Assembly (NCBI RefSeq): GCF_009996845.1
Contig: NZ_JAACYS010000010.1
Location: forward strand, 1-61,605
Direction: 5' to 3'
From: Pallidibacillus pasinlerensis
Lineage (GTDB): Bacteria; Bacillota; Bacilli; Bacillales; Caldibacillaceae
DNA length: 61,605 nucleotides
Position 1 is the stretch's first letter; each line of letters begins with the position of its first letter. Both the position numbers and the translations under genes were made by a program. The notes beneath the pieces are model-generated. The model was given only the letters and a program-made list of their open reading frames with translations, had not been told where the DNA came from and made no database searches. Positions 47,933 to 58,076 of this stretch are shown in pieces.

Positions 47933-48211
47933 ATGAATCAACAACATATGCAGCAAAGCGGGCAACCAATGATGATGACTCCCCCGGAAGTTGTAACAGT
48001 AAAAGATTCTTTATATTTAACAGACATGCTTTCTTGGAATTTATTAGCGATGAAAAAGGCTCATTTTTATGCTCAACATTGCCGAGATCCTGAAATTAAA
48101 GCTGCTATAGATAAAGTAGGAATGATGCATCAAAAACATTATCAAAAAATACTGCAACATTTAAATAAGCAAAGCAATCAACCACCACCAATGGTCGGCA
48201 AACAACAATAA
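47933..48211 (+). CDS. yusN: YusN, CotF-like spore coat protein
   Basis: A 92-residue protein of the CotF/coat ferritin-like family. A Gln/Met-rich N-terminus is followed by DSLYLTDMLSWNLLAMKKAHFYAQHCRDPEIKAAIDKVGMMHQKHYQKIL, the helical coat motif. ATG 47933 follows AAGGAGG, a better site than that of the longer frame from 47903. It is paired with a related coat gene 55 bp downstream and probably made in late sporulation. Confidence 0.85.
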   Translation: MNQQHMQQSGQPMMMTPPEVVTVKDSLYLTDMLSWNLLAMKKAHFYAQHCRDPEIKAAIDKVGMMHQKHYQKILQHLNKQSNQPPPMVGKQQ

Positions 48212-48265
48212 ATATATTTTCAAACCCATATCTCTATAAGTCTCTAACTAAAAAGGAGGTTAAAA

Positions 48266-48613
48266 ATGAATCAACAAAATCAATCAAATAAAATTCAAAA
48301 TCCTGCAGTACAAATAGAAAAATCGCCACAAATGAACGATCGCGATTTTGCTAATGATATGTTGGCAACGGAAAAGTACTTAACCGATGCTTATAGTACC
48401 GCTTTAAATGAGGCAAGTCATCAGTCTTTATATCAAGATATCCTTTCCATATTCACGGAAACGCAAAATAGTCAGCGAGAATTATTTGAATTGATGTTTA
48501 AAAAAGGGTGGTATGGCTTTGATGCAGCCGAAACCCAAAAGCTGCAACAATCCTACCAGCAATTCCAAGGCTATACGAACCAGTTTCCTTACAATAATCA
48601 GCATTTGCAGTAA
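48266..48613 (+). CDS. CotF-like spore coat protein
   Basis: A 115-residue relative of the preceding protein. It shows MNDRDFANDMLATEKYLTDAYSTALNEASHQSLYQDILSIFTE, the CotF-type helix pair, and a Gln/Tyr-rich tail. AAAAGGAGG precedes ATG 48266. It likely forms an operon with yusN and contributes to the coat or its inner layer. Exact role unknown. Confidence 0.83.
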   Translation: MNQQNQSNKIQNPAVQIEKSPQMNDRDFANDMLATEKYLTDAYSTALNEASHQSLYQDILSIFTETQNSQRELFELMFKKGWYGFDAAETQKLQQSYQQFQGYTNQFPYNNQHLQ

Positions 48614-48621
48614 ATTACATA

Positions 48622-48815
48622 GGGGTTGTCCAATAAGTCAAAATACCAACATTTTTAAGTAAAATTGGCGGCGACTCTAGCGGGATAAGCGTGAGTCTTG
48701 AGCCCCGCAGGCGAGCTTGCGTGGCGAGGAGGCTCAATCCACGCCCGCAGAAGCGTCCGCCAACTGAACGACGTCTTAAATCAAAAGTGTTCGGAAAAGT
48801 GACTTTATGGACAAC
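48622..48815. repeat. GC-rich palindromic intergenic repeat, copy B
   Basis: The core 48665-48763 matches copy A (10478-10581) in inverted orientation: the blocks GGCGGCGACTCTAGCGGGA, AGCGTGAGTCTTGAG and CCCGCAGGCGAGCTTGCG recur, as do GAGGAGGCTCAA and CACGCCCGCAGAA. It is flanked by inverted GGTTGTCCAATAAGTCA (48624-48640) and TGACTTTATGGACAAC (48800-48815). An apparent minus-strand frame across it is explained by the repeat. Non-coding. Confidence 0.8.
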
Positions 48816-48986
48816 TCCTTCTTTATTTTTAAAATAGAGATTTTCTTCATATAATAAATTTCCCTCTACAACCTCAGCTCTTTTCATACTTTATAAAAAC
48901 TTTACAAAATAAATCAGAAAATATTGGATATCTGCCACTTTTTTCATTATTATTAATGTATATTGAATCGGAAGGAGTATACGGCA

Positions 48987-50108
48987 TTGTTCAAGTCAAA
49001 ATTGCAATTTTGGACTTTAGAAATTTTATTAATAGTAGCGATAATCTACATACTAACGAAAATTTCCTTTTTATTTGATCCAGTAGTTGTTTTTATGTCC
49101 ACCCTATTTTTCCCATTATTAATTGCTGGGTTCCTTTACTTTTTATTTAATCCGCTCGTTTCTATAGTCCATAATAAGTTAAAGGTTCCACGAACAATAG
49201 GCATTATCATACTCTACCTTTTATTCATTGGGTTACTTGTATTTTTAATTGCTACTGTCGTTCCAATAATCACACGACAAATTAAAGAATTAATTAACGA
49301 TATTCCATTCTTTATTAACGAAATTCAACTATTTATTGAAGAAGTTATCCATTCGGAAGCTTTTCATTGGGTACAAACACAGCAATATGTCGAAATCGAC
49401 CAAATTATGAATTCTTTATCCAGCTATTTAACAGCAATTCCGTCGACAATTACAGGTAGTATTTCAGGACTCTTCGGGGTTATAACAAATATGGCAGTCG
49501 TCGTCGTAACTGTCCCATTTCTCCTATTCTTTTTACTTAAAGATGGGCACAAGCTACCAAATGCGATTATGCGATTCATTCCGAGTTCTTATCGTAAAGA
49601 AGGTTTATTAATATTAAAAGATACAACCGACACATTAGCTGCATACATTCAAGGGCAAATGATTGTTTCTCTATGTGTTGGTACATTATCGTATATTGGT
49701 TATTTAATCATTGGTTTAGATTATGCTTTAATTTTAGCAATTGCGGTTGCCTTAACTAATATTATTCCATATCTCGGACCAATTTTAGGGGCTGCACCAG
49801 CTGTTATTGTTGCAATGTTCGAATCACCATTAATGGTTGGGCTTGTTATTATTGTGGCAGTGATTGCACAACAAATTGAAAGTAATCTTATCTCACCGCT
49901 TGTTATTGGAAAGCGTTTAGACACACATCCAGCGACAATCATCATTATTTTATTAGTTGCTGGAAATCTCGCTGGGGTACTAGGTATGATTCTTGGGGTA
50001 CCGGTGTACGCCGTATGTAAAACAATTGTGTTAAATATTGTACGTTTAATTAAACTTCATCGAAATTACAAAAAAGAACTAGAAGCAGAAGCACCGAAAG
50101 AAATATAA
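48987..50108 (+). CDS. AI-2E family transporter-like membrane protein
   Basis: A 373-residue integral membrane protein of the AI-2E/UPF0118 (PerM, YtvI) family. There are N-terminal hairpin helices, a central amphipathic region (LINDIPFFINEIQLFIEEV), and C-terminal helices with VALTNIIPYLGPILGAAPAVIVA and the family block LISPLVIGKRLDTHPATIII. Members export small molecules or act as Na+/H+ exchangers; which applies here is unknown. TTG 48987 is used, 9 nt after GGAAGGAG; TTG 48963 lies upstream of that site. Confidence 0.85.
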   Translation: MFKSKLQFWTLEILLIVAIIYILTKISFLFDPVVVFMSTLFFPLLIAGFLYFLFNPLVSIVHNKLKVPRTIGIIILYLLFIGLLVFLIATVVPIITRQIKELINDIPFFINEIQLFIEEVIHSEAFHWVQTQQYVEIDQIMNSLSSYLTAIPSTITGSISGLFGVITNMAVVVVTVPFLLFFLLKDGHKLPNAIMRFIPSSYRKEGLLILKDTTDTLAAYIQGQMIVSLCVGTLSYIGYLIIGLDYALILAIAVALTNIIPYLGPILGAAPAVIVAMFESPLMVGLVIIVAVIAQQIESNLISPLVIGKRLDTHPATIIIILLVAGNLAGVLGMILGVPVYAVCKTIVLNIVRLIKLHRNYKKELEAEAPKEI

Positions 50109-50120
50109 ATGATAAACAGT

Positions 50121-50156
50121 AAAGGGTTGTCCTACTTTCTCATGACAACCCTTTTT
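50121..50156. terminator. Terminator between the AI-2E gene and cheV
   Basis: AAAGGGTTGTC (50121-50131) pairs with GACAACCCTTT (50144-50154), followed by TT. Convergent genes on both sides can use it. Confidence 0.85.
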
Positions 50157-50186
50157 CACTTATATAACTTTTTATTAAATTTCTTT

Positions 50187-51095
50187 TTATAAAATAAATG
50201 TATCGATCTCTTTTACCAAATTCACTAAATCTGGTTTACTAATTTGCGCACTAGCTCCTACGGCTTCACCTTTATGATATAAATCCTCAGTAATTAAAGA
50301 TGAGAAAATAATAACAGGAATATCTTTTAGTTTTGAATGATTTTTCACACGAAACGTTAAATGGTGACCGTCCATTTGTGGCATTTCAATATCTGTTATT
50401 AGTAAGTGAATTTTATCAGTCGGACTAATTGTATCATCTGAAGCATAGTTTTCTAAGTAGTCCCATGCTTCTTGCCCATTTTGGAAAAATGTTACATTTT
50501 CATAACCAGCTTCTAATAATGTGTCCTTCAATAATGCACGTAAAACACCGGAATCTTCAGCAACAACAATTTTCTTCGAGGAACGATCACGAGGACCAAG
50601 TACTTTAATGCTGTCAGCACTGCCACCTAATTCTGGATTAATTTCAACAACTATTTTTTCAATATCCAATAACACAGACATTTCATCATTATCCAGTTTA
50701 ATAATTCCAGTTGCATATGGTTGGTCGCCAATTGTTAATTCATTTGGCTTTTCAATTTGTTTCCAAGTAATACGGCTTATTCGATCAATTTCATGAACAC
50801 GGAAAGCAATTTTTGTTTGGTTCAATTCTGCTACAATAAAGCGGTCACTTTCACTAATTTCATACGGTGCATTAATAACTTGCGCTAAATTAACGACAGC
50901 AATAATCTCTCCGCGTAAGTTTATAATCCCTTCCACAGCTTCATGAGAATTTGGAATTTTTGTAATCGGTGCTGGCATAATAATTTCTCGAACCTTTAAG
51001 ACGTTAATGGCATATTTTTGATTGCCTATTTTAAACAAAATAATCTCTAATTCATTTGTCCCACTTTGTAACAAAATTCCGTCCTTATTTTCCAT
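50187..51095 (-). CDS. cheV: Chemotaxis coupling protein CheV
   Basis: A 302-residue protein with a CheW-like domain (about residues 12-155, including KVREIIMPAPITKIPNS and GIINLRGEIIAVVNLA) that couples receptors to CheA. A receiver domain follows (about 170-302), with acidic pocket VAEDSG, phospho-acceptor Asp in LLITDIEMPQMDG and conserved Lys in AQISKPDL. CheV helps receptor adaptation in B. subtilis. It is a single gene with a sigma-D-like promoter, and implies flagellar motility genes elsewhere. ATG 51095 follows GGAGGAA. Confidence 0.95.
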   Translation of the reverse strand: MENKDGILLQSGTNELEIILFKIGNQKYAINVLKVREIIMPAPITKIPNSHEAVEGIINLRGEIIAVVNLAQVINAPYEISESDRFIVAELNQTKIAFRVHEIDRISRITWKQIEKPNELTIGDQPYATGIIKLDNDEMSVLLDIEKIVVEINPELGGSADSIKVLGPRDRSSKKIVVAEDSGVLRALLKDTLLEAGYENVTFFQNGQEAWDYLENYASDDTISPTDKIHLLITDIEMPQMDGHHLTFRVKNHSKLKDIPVIIFSSLITEDLYHKGEAVGASAQISKPDLVNLVKEIDTFIL

Positions 51096-51425
51096 ATTTA
51101 TATTCCTCCACCCTACTATACTTAAAAGAGAATCTATTAAACTGTTTATTTTATCGGTACAAAAGTAGTAACTTTTTAACTTTAAATTAAAGTTTAATAT
51201 ACTTATATTTTATCATTAATCTATCATTTTTATTGATAAATTTCGACAAATTATGTAAATACCCTGTAATCGATGTATTAAACTTAGTATAAAATACGCA
51301 ACCTGTATCCAGAAACATAAAATTATAAAAACTATTACAAAAATAGTATAATAAAATAAAACATAATTAATTCTAGGGTTGCGAGAAATTGGATTCCCTA
51401 CCATTAAAAAGGTCGGTGATTGCCT
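51096..51425. other. Intergenic region between cheV and the DUF1450-like gene
   Basis: The 330-bp divergent gap is AT-rich. It contains the sigma-D-like cheV promoter at 51151-51178. The remainder shows no reading frame I would accept and no hairpin of note. Confidence 0.5.
51151..51178 (-). promoter_or_regulatory. Sigma-D-like promoter of cheV
   Basis: On the minus strand TAAA (51178-51175) is followed after 16 bp by ACCGATAA (51158-51151), close to the sigma-D consensus TAAA-N15-GCCGATAT. It lies about 56 bp before the cheV start. cheV is a known sigma-D gene in B. subtilis. Confidence 0.7.
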
Positions 51426-51683
51426 ATGAAATTATTTTCTTTTAGGAAAAAAACACCAAGATTGGAAGTTTGTACAAATAATCTTGATTTGTTTTTTGAT
51501 GATGAAATGATAGAAAAATTAGAGGACTTGATCGATGAAAAGGGGATAAAAGCAAAGGAAATGGATTGTTTAGATTACTGTGATGAGTGTACATGTCAGC
51601 CCCATGCGATATTAAATAAAAAATATGTACAGGCCAATGAACCGAACGAACTAATAAATCTTATTCGGGAAAAAATCTCGTAA
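51426..51683 (+). CDS. Small DUF1450-like cysteine protein
   Basis: An 85-residue protein. After a basic start (FRKKTPRLEV) it shows CTNNLDLFFDDEMIEKLEDLIDEKGIKAKEMDCLDYCDECTCQPHAILNKKYVQANEPNELINLI in outline: one early Cys, then a CLDYCDECTC cluster. This pattern resembles the DUF1450/YuzB family, thought to have a thioredoxin-like ferredoxin fold. The cysteines could bind a metal or Fe-S cluster, but this is not shown. ATG 51426 has AAAAGGTCGGTGA upstream. Confidence 0.65.
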   Translation: MKLFSFRKKTPRLEVCTNNLDLFFDDEMIEKLEDLIDEKGIKAKEMDCLDYCDECTCQPHAILNKKYVQANEPNELINLIREKIS

Positions 51684-51690
51684 CAAGAAA

Positions 51691-51754
51691 GGATGTCAAA
51701 AAGCCATTCCATCTACATTTTTTTACAATTATGTGGAGTGACCTTTAGACATCC
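51691..51754. terminator. Long imperfect hairpin between convergent genes
   Basis: Positions 51691-51711 and 51734-51754 are complementary over 21 bp with a few mismatches (GGATGTC and GACATCC at the base). It lies between the DUF1450-like gene and the membrane protein gene and probably ends both. Confidence 0.55.
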
Positions 51755-51760
51755 TAAAAT

Positions 51761-52243
51761 TTATTCTTCATCTGAATCTGAACGAAAATCATTAAAGTAT
51801 CGCATCCGTTTAATTCGATCTTCTTCTTGTAGAAACTTTACAAAATTTTCCATCGCTGCAACGGGTTTGTCGCTAACAATGCGCAGATAATGTTTTTTCC
51901 GCTCCTCAGTCATAATTGTACTTTTATTAATTCTATCTTTAATGTAGCGGAGACCTATATTTTGAATTTCTTTACGATTAATTTTTGCCTCTTTTAATAA
52001 AGCAAAGCCAAAGGCGCCTACAATCGCAAAAATAAACAACATAATATATATATCTGTATCTTTAGGTGTAAAAAATAGCAGCATAATTAAATTTAATACA
52101 GCTATTCCTATGAGTGGAAATGTCCAGAACATATATTTCGAGGTTTTCTTAGCAAGGGGTAAAATTAACTTTTGAATTTGTTCGATTTCCTTTTTTATAT
52201 TTTCCGGAAAACTATTCATTAAAAAGTTATCCAATATCATCAT
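51761..52243 (-). CDS. Small two-helix membrane protein, possibly DUF5392
   Basis: A 160-residue protein with two adjacent transmembrane helices (about residues 38-58 and 66-84), an amphipathic N-terminus (PENIKKEIEQIQKLILPLAKK) and a long charged C-terminal tail (MTEERKKHYLRIVSDKPVAAMENFVKFLQEEDRIKR) that ends in acidic residues. The pattern fits a small Bacillus family I associate with DUF5392, though not firmly. No function is known. ATG 52243 follows AAAGGATGATG, and ATG 52240 is also possible. Confidence 0.6.
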   Translation of the reverse strand: MMILDNFLMNSFPENIKKEIEQIQKLILPLAKKTSKYMFWTFPLIGIAVLNLIMLLFFTPKDTDIYIMLFIFAIVGAFGFALLKEAKINRKEIQNIGLRYIKDRINKSTIMTEERKKHYLRIVSDKPVAAMENFVKFLQEEDRIKRMRYFNDFRSDSDEE

Positions 52244-52497
52244 CCTTTATAAAAAATCTATATTAATCCAATATTATTCTTTTAGTAAAGAACTTTTAGA
52301 TTCAATTTATTCTAATTAAACCAAAAATATGCTAAAAAGGGAAGTGAAAGGACTGACTTGTTTGAGTCAAGTATTTATAGGCAGTTTTTTTCACACCTTA
52401 AATTTGAAAGCGGATTCAAACTCTTAGGATACTCTCTTGGTAAGAATTTTGCCTTTTTTAAAAGCCAGACAACTCTTTTAATGCTTTGTAAACTGGT

Positions 52498-53277
52498 ATG
52501 CTTGAAGCATACGACGCTGAAACCGATCGCTTACGAAGGCAAGTCGAAGAACAAAAGTTATTAATGAGAGAAAATGTCGCAAGTGCCTCACAAAATCTTG
52601 CGGCCATTTCCGAAGAAACGAATGCCTCATTTCACGAGTTGAATGCCCAATCCGATAAGATTATGTCACTCGCGAGTTCGGGAACAGCGTTGTCAACTCT
52701 GGCAGAAGAATGTGCCCATAAAGGAAAAGAACAACTTTCTACACAGAGTTCCAACATGTTTAATATAAATGATGCCATCAACGATATTTCAAATGATGTG
52801 AACGTATTATTAGATATATCCAAACGCATGCAAGAAATCATAAATATTGTCACTGGGATTGCAGACCAAACCAACCTTTTATCCTTAAATGCGGCGATTG
52901 AAGCAGCCAGGGCTGGTGAATATGGGAAAGGATTTGCGGTGGTAGCAGGAGAAGTGAGGAAATTATCTGAGGAAACGAAAAAATCCGTAACGAACGTATC
53001 CACTTTGATTTCAGACACAAGTTCTCAAGTGCAAAAATTGACGGACTCTCTTGAGAAAATAAGAAAGGCCGTAACAGACGGCAATAGTTATATGAAGGAA
53101 ACAGAAGATCATTTTGAACAGATCCTTTCAACCATGAGAGAAACGAAAATTCATAATGATAATATAGCAGCTGAACTTCTCTCCCTCACTAATGTGATAA
53201 ATGAATTAGGAAAGGCCTTTGAGGAGGTCGCTCTTTCCGCAGACAGTTTAACCATGCTTACACAACAGTTAGATTAA
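52498..53277 (+). pseudogene. HemAT-like chemoreceptor signalling domain lacking its globin sensor
   Basis: An open stretch of 259 codons encodes the linker and signalling part of a methyl-accepting chemotaxis protein. [14 protein letters not shown] corresponds to the exit helix of the HemAT globin, then [25 protein letters not shown], the hairpin tip [37 protein letters not shown], and a C-terminal coiled coil. HemAT has an N-terminal haem globin of about 180 residues; here a stop (TAA 52489) lies just upstream and the preceding 140 bp does not read as globin. No ribosome binding site precedes ATG 52498 and there is no transmembrane helix. It is probably a decayed aerotaxis receptor. Confidence 0.75.
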
Positions 53278-53294
53278 TAGGAGCGATCTAATAA

Positions 53295-53803
53295 ATGAAA
53301 CTTATGCAGAAAATACCGATACAACTATCAAGCTATTTAGCGTTAGCTGATGCTGTTGTTATTACTGACAAGAATCACATCATTGTAGATATTAACGAAC
53401 AATATGAAAATATCACAGGGTATTCGAGAAATAGAATTGTGGGATTAAAAGCCGGCTTCCTAAAATCAAAGCTCACTCCCAAGTCTACACATAAGTCATT
53501 AAAGTATGAATTGCAACAAAACAAGCCGTGGTCAGGGGTGTTGATAAACCGAAAGAAGTCGGGAGAATTATGGCATTCCTCCATCACTATAACCCCTGTG
53601 GTTATTGAGGGATGCACCTATTATATTGGGGTCTTCCGCGAATTGGAACAATTACAACAAGGTATATACATTTCTGAGGATAAAAAGTGGAAACGCAAAG
53701 GGAATTGCTGAAAGTTCTTGCCATTTCCTGTGAGATTCGAGACCCTGGCATTGAAGAACATTTAATCAGGGTACAGGAATTATTAAACCATTGTCAAGAC
53801 TAG
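53295..53803 (+). pseudogene. PAS domain protein with frameshift, remnant of a PAS-HD-type regulator
   Basis: The first 138 codons (53295-53711) encode a PAS domain (VVITDKNHIIVDINEQYENITGYSR, GLKAGFLKSKLTPK, WSGVLINRKKSGELW, ITPVVIEGCTYYIGVFRE). The frame then ends, but the next frame from 53687 continues as VETQRELLKVLAISCEIRDP and EEHLIRVQELLNH, the lead-in of HD-domain response regulators, until TAG 53801. Adding one A to the A-run at 53682-53686 would join them. The HD catalytic part is absent. RBS GGAGCG lies before ATG 53295. It is 17 bp after the MCP remnant. Confidence 0.7.
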
Positions 53804-55213
<1,410 letters not shown>

Positions 55214-55257
55214 TTCCATGTAAAAGAAGGAAATCGGTTATAAAGGAGTAATATGCC

Positions 55258-56832
55258 ATGTTGGTGAAAACGTTCAATCCGTTTGATAATCTGCTGATCT
55301 CATCTCTGGTCGCGGCGATTCCGATCATTCTGTTTCTTTTATGTTTGACAATCTTTAAGATGAAAGGTATCAATGCCGCCCTATTGAATTTATGTGTTAC
55401 TTTTTTGATTTCACTGGTCATATTTGATTTGCCTTTTGGTGAATCCATTGGAGGTGTCATACAAGGAGTCATTCAAGGAATATGGCCGATCGGGTATATT
55501 ATTGTCATGGCGGTTTGGCTATATAAAATTGCTGTTGAATCAGGAAAATTTGATGTATTGCGCGAAAGCATTGCCGGCATTTCACAGGACCAGCGTCTGC
55601 AGCTTTTATTGATTGGTTTCTGTTTTAATGCATTTCTTGAAGGGGCTGCAGGTTTCGGGGTCCCTATCGCAATTTGTGCCGTTCTATTAGTCTCTTTGGG
55701 GTTCAATGCGTTGCAAGCAGCCATGCTTTGTCTGGTTGCAAATGCTGCTTCAGGAGCGTTTGGAGCCATTGGAATTCCGGTTGCCATTACAGGAACGTTA
55801 AATTTGGAAGGCAACGTGACTTCCATGGATGTGTCCATGATGACAACTCTTACCCTACCTATTATTAATTTTACCATTCCATTTCTACTTATCTGGTTAG
55901 TTGACGGATTTAAAGGGGTTAAAGAAATATTGCCAGCCATATTGGTCGTATCAGGTACATATACAGCCACCCAGGCTCTCATTACCTTATTTTTAGGCCC
56001 GGAATTGGCTAATATCATTCCTTCTTTATTGACTATGGGAGTCTTGGCTTTATTCTTAAGGAAATGGAAGCCAAAGCATATCTTCTTATTAAACAATGAA
56101 GAAGTTAAGGTTAAAAAACATCCAGTTGGAGAGATCATCAAGGCCTGGTCCCCTTTTTACCTATTAAGTATTTTCGTCCTGCTTTGGAGCCTGCCGGCGT
56201 TCAAAAGTTTATTCATGGAGGGCGGAGCCCTGGATTTCACTAAATTGACATTCGGGATACCCGGCTCCACGCTGAGTTCAAGCATCGATTTAATCAGCGC
56301 CACAGGCACAGCGATATTATTGGCAGGATTAATAACCATTCTGACGACAAAATCTATAAGTTTTTCAAAAGGGTTCATGCTCTTTAAAAGAACGGTTTCC
56401 GAATTTTGGATCCCTATTTTGATGATATGTGCCATTCTCGGAATTGCTAAATTAATGACCTATGCAGGATTAACTAACGCATTGGGTGAAGCAGTGGCAA
56501 CGACGGGAGATGTCTTCCCGCTATTATCACCAATATTAGGATGGATTGGCGTATTTATGACCGGGTCAGTCGTAAACAACAACACGTTGTTTGCTCCCAT
56601 CCAGGCTACGGCGGCGAATATCATAGGGACGAATTCGTCTTTATTGGTTTCTGCTAACACTGCAGGGGGAGTCATGGCGAAACTCATTTCTCCCCAGTCT
56701 ATCGCGATTGCAACAGCAGCTGTGGGAGAGACGGGAAACGAAGCCGCTTTAACAAAAATGACCTTAAAATACAGCATAAGCTTGTTAATCTTTGTCTGTA
56801 TCTGGACGTTCCTATTATCGTTCCTATTTTGA
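55258..56832 (+). CDS. lctP: L-lactate permease LctP
   Basis: A 524-residue membrane protein of the LctP/LldP family with about 13 hydrophobic helices. It includes the conserved FNAFLEGAAGFGVPIAICAVLLVSLG in outline (FLEGAAGFGVP), ANAASGAFGAIGIPV and the C-terminal VVNNNTLFAPIQATAA and AGGVMAKLISPQSIAIATAAVG. It exchanges lactate with protons across the membrane, allowing export during fermentation or uptake as carbon source. ATG 55258 has AAAGGAG about 9 nt upstream. ldh-lctP is the B. subtilis arrangement. Confidence 0.95.
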   Translation: MLVKTFNPFDNLLISSLVAAIPIILFLLCLTIFKMKGINAALLNLCVTFLISLVIFDLPFGESIGGVIQGVIQGIWPIGYIIVMAVWLYKIAVESGKFDVLRESIAGISQDQRLQLLLIGFCFNAFLEGAAGFGVPIAICAVLLVSLGFNALQAAMLCLVANAASGAFGAIGIPVAITGTLNLEGNVTSMDVSMMTTLTLPIINFTIPFLLIWLVDGFKGVKEILPAILVVSGTYTATQALITLFLGPELANIIPSLLTMGVLALFLRKWKPKHIFLLNNEEVKVKKHPVGEIIKAWSPFYLLSIFVLLWSLPAFKSLFMEGGALDFTKLTFGIPGSTLSSSIDLISATGTAILLAGLITILTTKSISFSKGFMLFKRTVSEFWIPILMICAILGIAKLMTYAGLTNALGEAVATTGDVFPLLSPILGWIGVFMTGSVVNNNTLFAPIQATAANIIGTNSSLLVSANTAGGVMAKLISPQSIAIATAAVGETGNEAALTKMTLKYSISLLIFVCIWTFLLSFLF

Positions 56833-56845
56833 AATGAGCTCAACT

Positions 56846-56885
56846 AATCCCCCATCCTCACTATGTTCGTTGAGTATGGGGGATT
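56846..56885 (+). terminator. Terminator-like hairpin after lctP
   Basis: AATCCCCCAT (56846-56855) pairs with ATGGGGGATT (56876-56885), with inner CTCA to TGAG pairing, 14 bp after the lctP stop. T-rich tail is short. Confidence 0.75.
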
Positions 56886-57022
56886 CCTGCATACAGAAAT
56901 TCATACATAGATCCTTTTCAATTGATCGTCCACAAATTTTTATCTATGTTGTGTTTGACAACTTTTTATAAATAATTATCAGTTTGGGTCTAATATGACA
57001 AAAACTATTCTGTATTTTTCCT

Positions 57023-57385
57023 CTATTTATACATTATATCATCTCTTAGTGAAGCAACTTTGCTTAGAGCCGTATCTATATCTGCTTCATCTACTCCAAA
57101 ATGGGCAAGAGAATCGTGAAGATGTTTTACAATAGCATCAAAATGGGCTGGCTGTATATTCATTCCTTCATGTGCTTTTGCCATAGATTTTCCTGAATAC
57201 TGGTTGGGACCACCTAACGCAAAGCTGATAAATTTTGTTTGATGGCCAATTTGTTTTTTCATATCTGTATGTTCAAAAAAGGGATTAACCGTTTCATCTT
57301 TTAGAACCAGTCCATGATAAAAATAATCCACAACTTTTGCAATGGCTTCTTCTCCGCCTAATTTTTCATAAAGGGTTTGTTCCAT
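57023..57385 (-). CDS. Truncated haemoglobin, group I
   Basis: A 120-residue 2-over-2 globin. The start LYEKLGGEEAIAKVVDYFY, FFEHTDMKKQIGHQTKFISFALGG and YSGKSMAKAHEGM match group I truncated haemoglobins; the proximal His is in KAHEGM (about residue 72) and HQ in GHQTKF lies at the distal side. Such proteins bind oxygen or nitric oxide and help with NO detoxification or oxygen delivery. ATG 57385 lacks a clear Shine-Dalgarno. It is divergent from degraded DNA and convergent with lctP. Confidence 0.88.
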   Translation of the reverse strand: MEQTLYEKLGGEEAIAKVVDYFYHGLVLKDETVNPFFEHTDMKKQIGHQTKFISFALGGPNQYSGKSMAKAHEGMNIQPAHFDAIVKHLHDSLAHFGVDEADIDTALSKVASLRDDIMYK

Positions 57386-58012
57386 AGGAATAGGAAATTC
57401 ACCAGCGACAGCAAGTCATTTTTCAGACTTATATAAGCTGACTGACCAAAATAACGTTGGCTCTTAAAAAGTTTTATTAACCTATCATAGGAGGAATAGT
57501 ATCAGCTCCATCTTTGATAACAATTGGTGGTGTATCATAAATATATGGCGGTACTGGAGAAAGTTTTGTTTTTTTCACAAATGGGATCAGATTTTTATCA
57601 TATACTAACCTTTTTGTTAAAAGATATATTTTAAATATATCTTTAAAAAAGTGGTCACACTCTAGAGATGAAACGGTTGATTACATGCTGCATAACAATA
57701 TTTTAGGACAAGTTCCTCTCCTCTGTGTAAACAGAATCTGTCTTTCCATTATGCTTTAGAACAATTTTTTATGTGCATTAACATATAAGATCACTCTCCG
57801 AGGCCTGTTGAGTTTCTAATTCACCTACCTGAAAGCGATACTCACTGTTTTAACATTTTGTGTACTGGTTTCTGCAAAAATGATAACTGATACAGTAAAT
57901 GCTGACTATCCTTAACAATTAGCCGCCCTGAGGCGTTTTTTGAAAAATAACGATTCATTTTAAATACAGGTTAAAAATAATATTAAGAGCAGTTGTTTTC
58001 TTGTCTAGTCAT
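57386..58012. other. Gene-poor region with decayed coding sequence
   Basis: On the minus strand 57477-57680 has 67 open codons with no start, ending in PPYIYDTPPIVIKDGADTIP and a stop; it looks like the tail of a lost gene I cannot name. On the plus strand about 57818-57917 a short frame reads like one membrane helix (LKAILTVLTFCVLVSAK), followed by a small GC hairpin (57924-57935) and six T. Both are probably debris; neither is a convincing gene. Confidence 0.4.
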
Positions 58013-58076
58013 TCATTCAACCCGGTTACGCCCTTTATATTTAGCTTGGTAAAGGGCTTTATCTGCTCCACAAATT
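58013..58076 (-). pseudogene. C-terminal tail of a GGDEF (diguanylate cyclase) domain
   Basis: The minus strand reads CGADKALYQAKYKGRNRVE and stop. This is the typical end of GGDEF domains (ADxALYxAKxxGRNRV). The rest is absent: the match begins at the break point of the transposase fragment, so the IS remnant has replaced the upstream part of the gene. Confidence 0.75.

Noticed and set aside
48615-48887. 90-codon minus-strand frame next to the coat genes
   Set aside because: Most of it runs through the GC-rich palindromic repeat core, and the remainder has no recognisable domain or strong ribosome binding site.
55473-56141. 222-codon minus-strand frame opposite lctP
   Set aside because: Antisense shadow of the permease gene in GC-richer DNA; no domain and no ribosome binding site.
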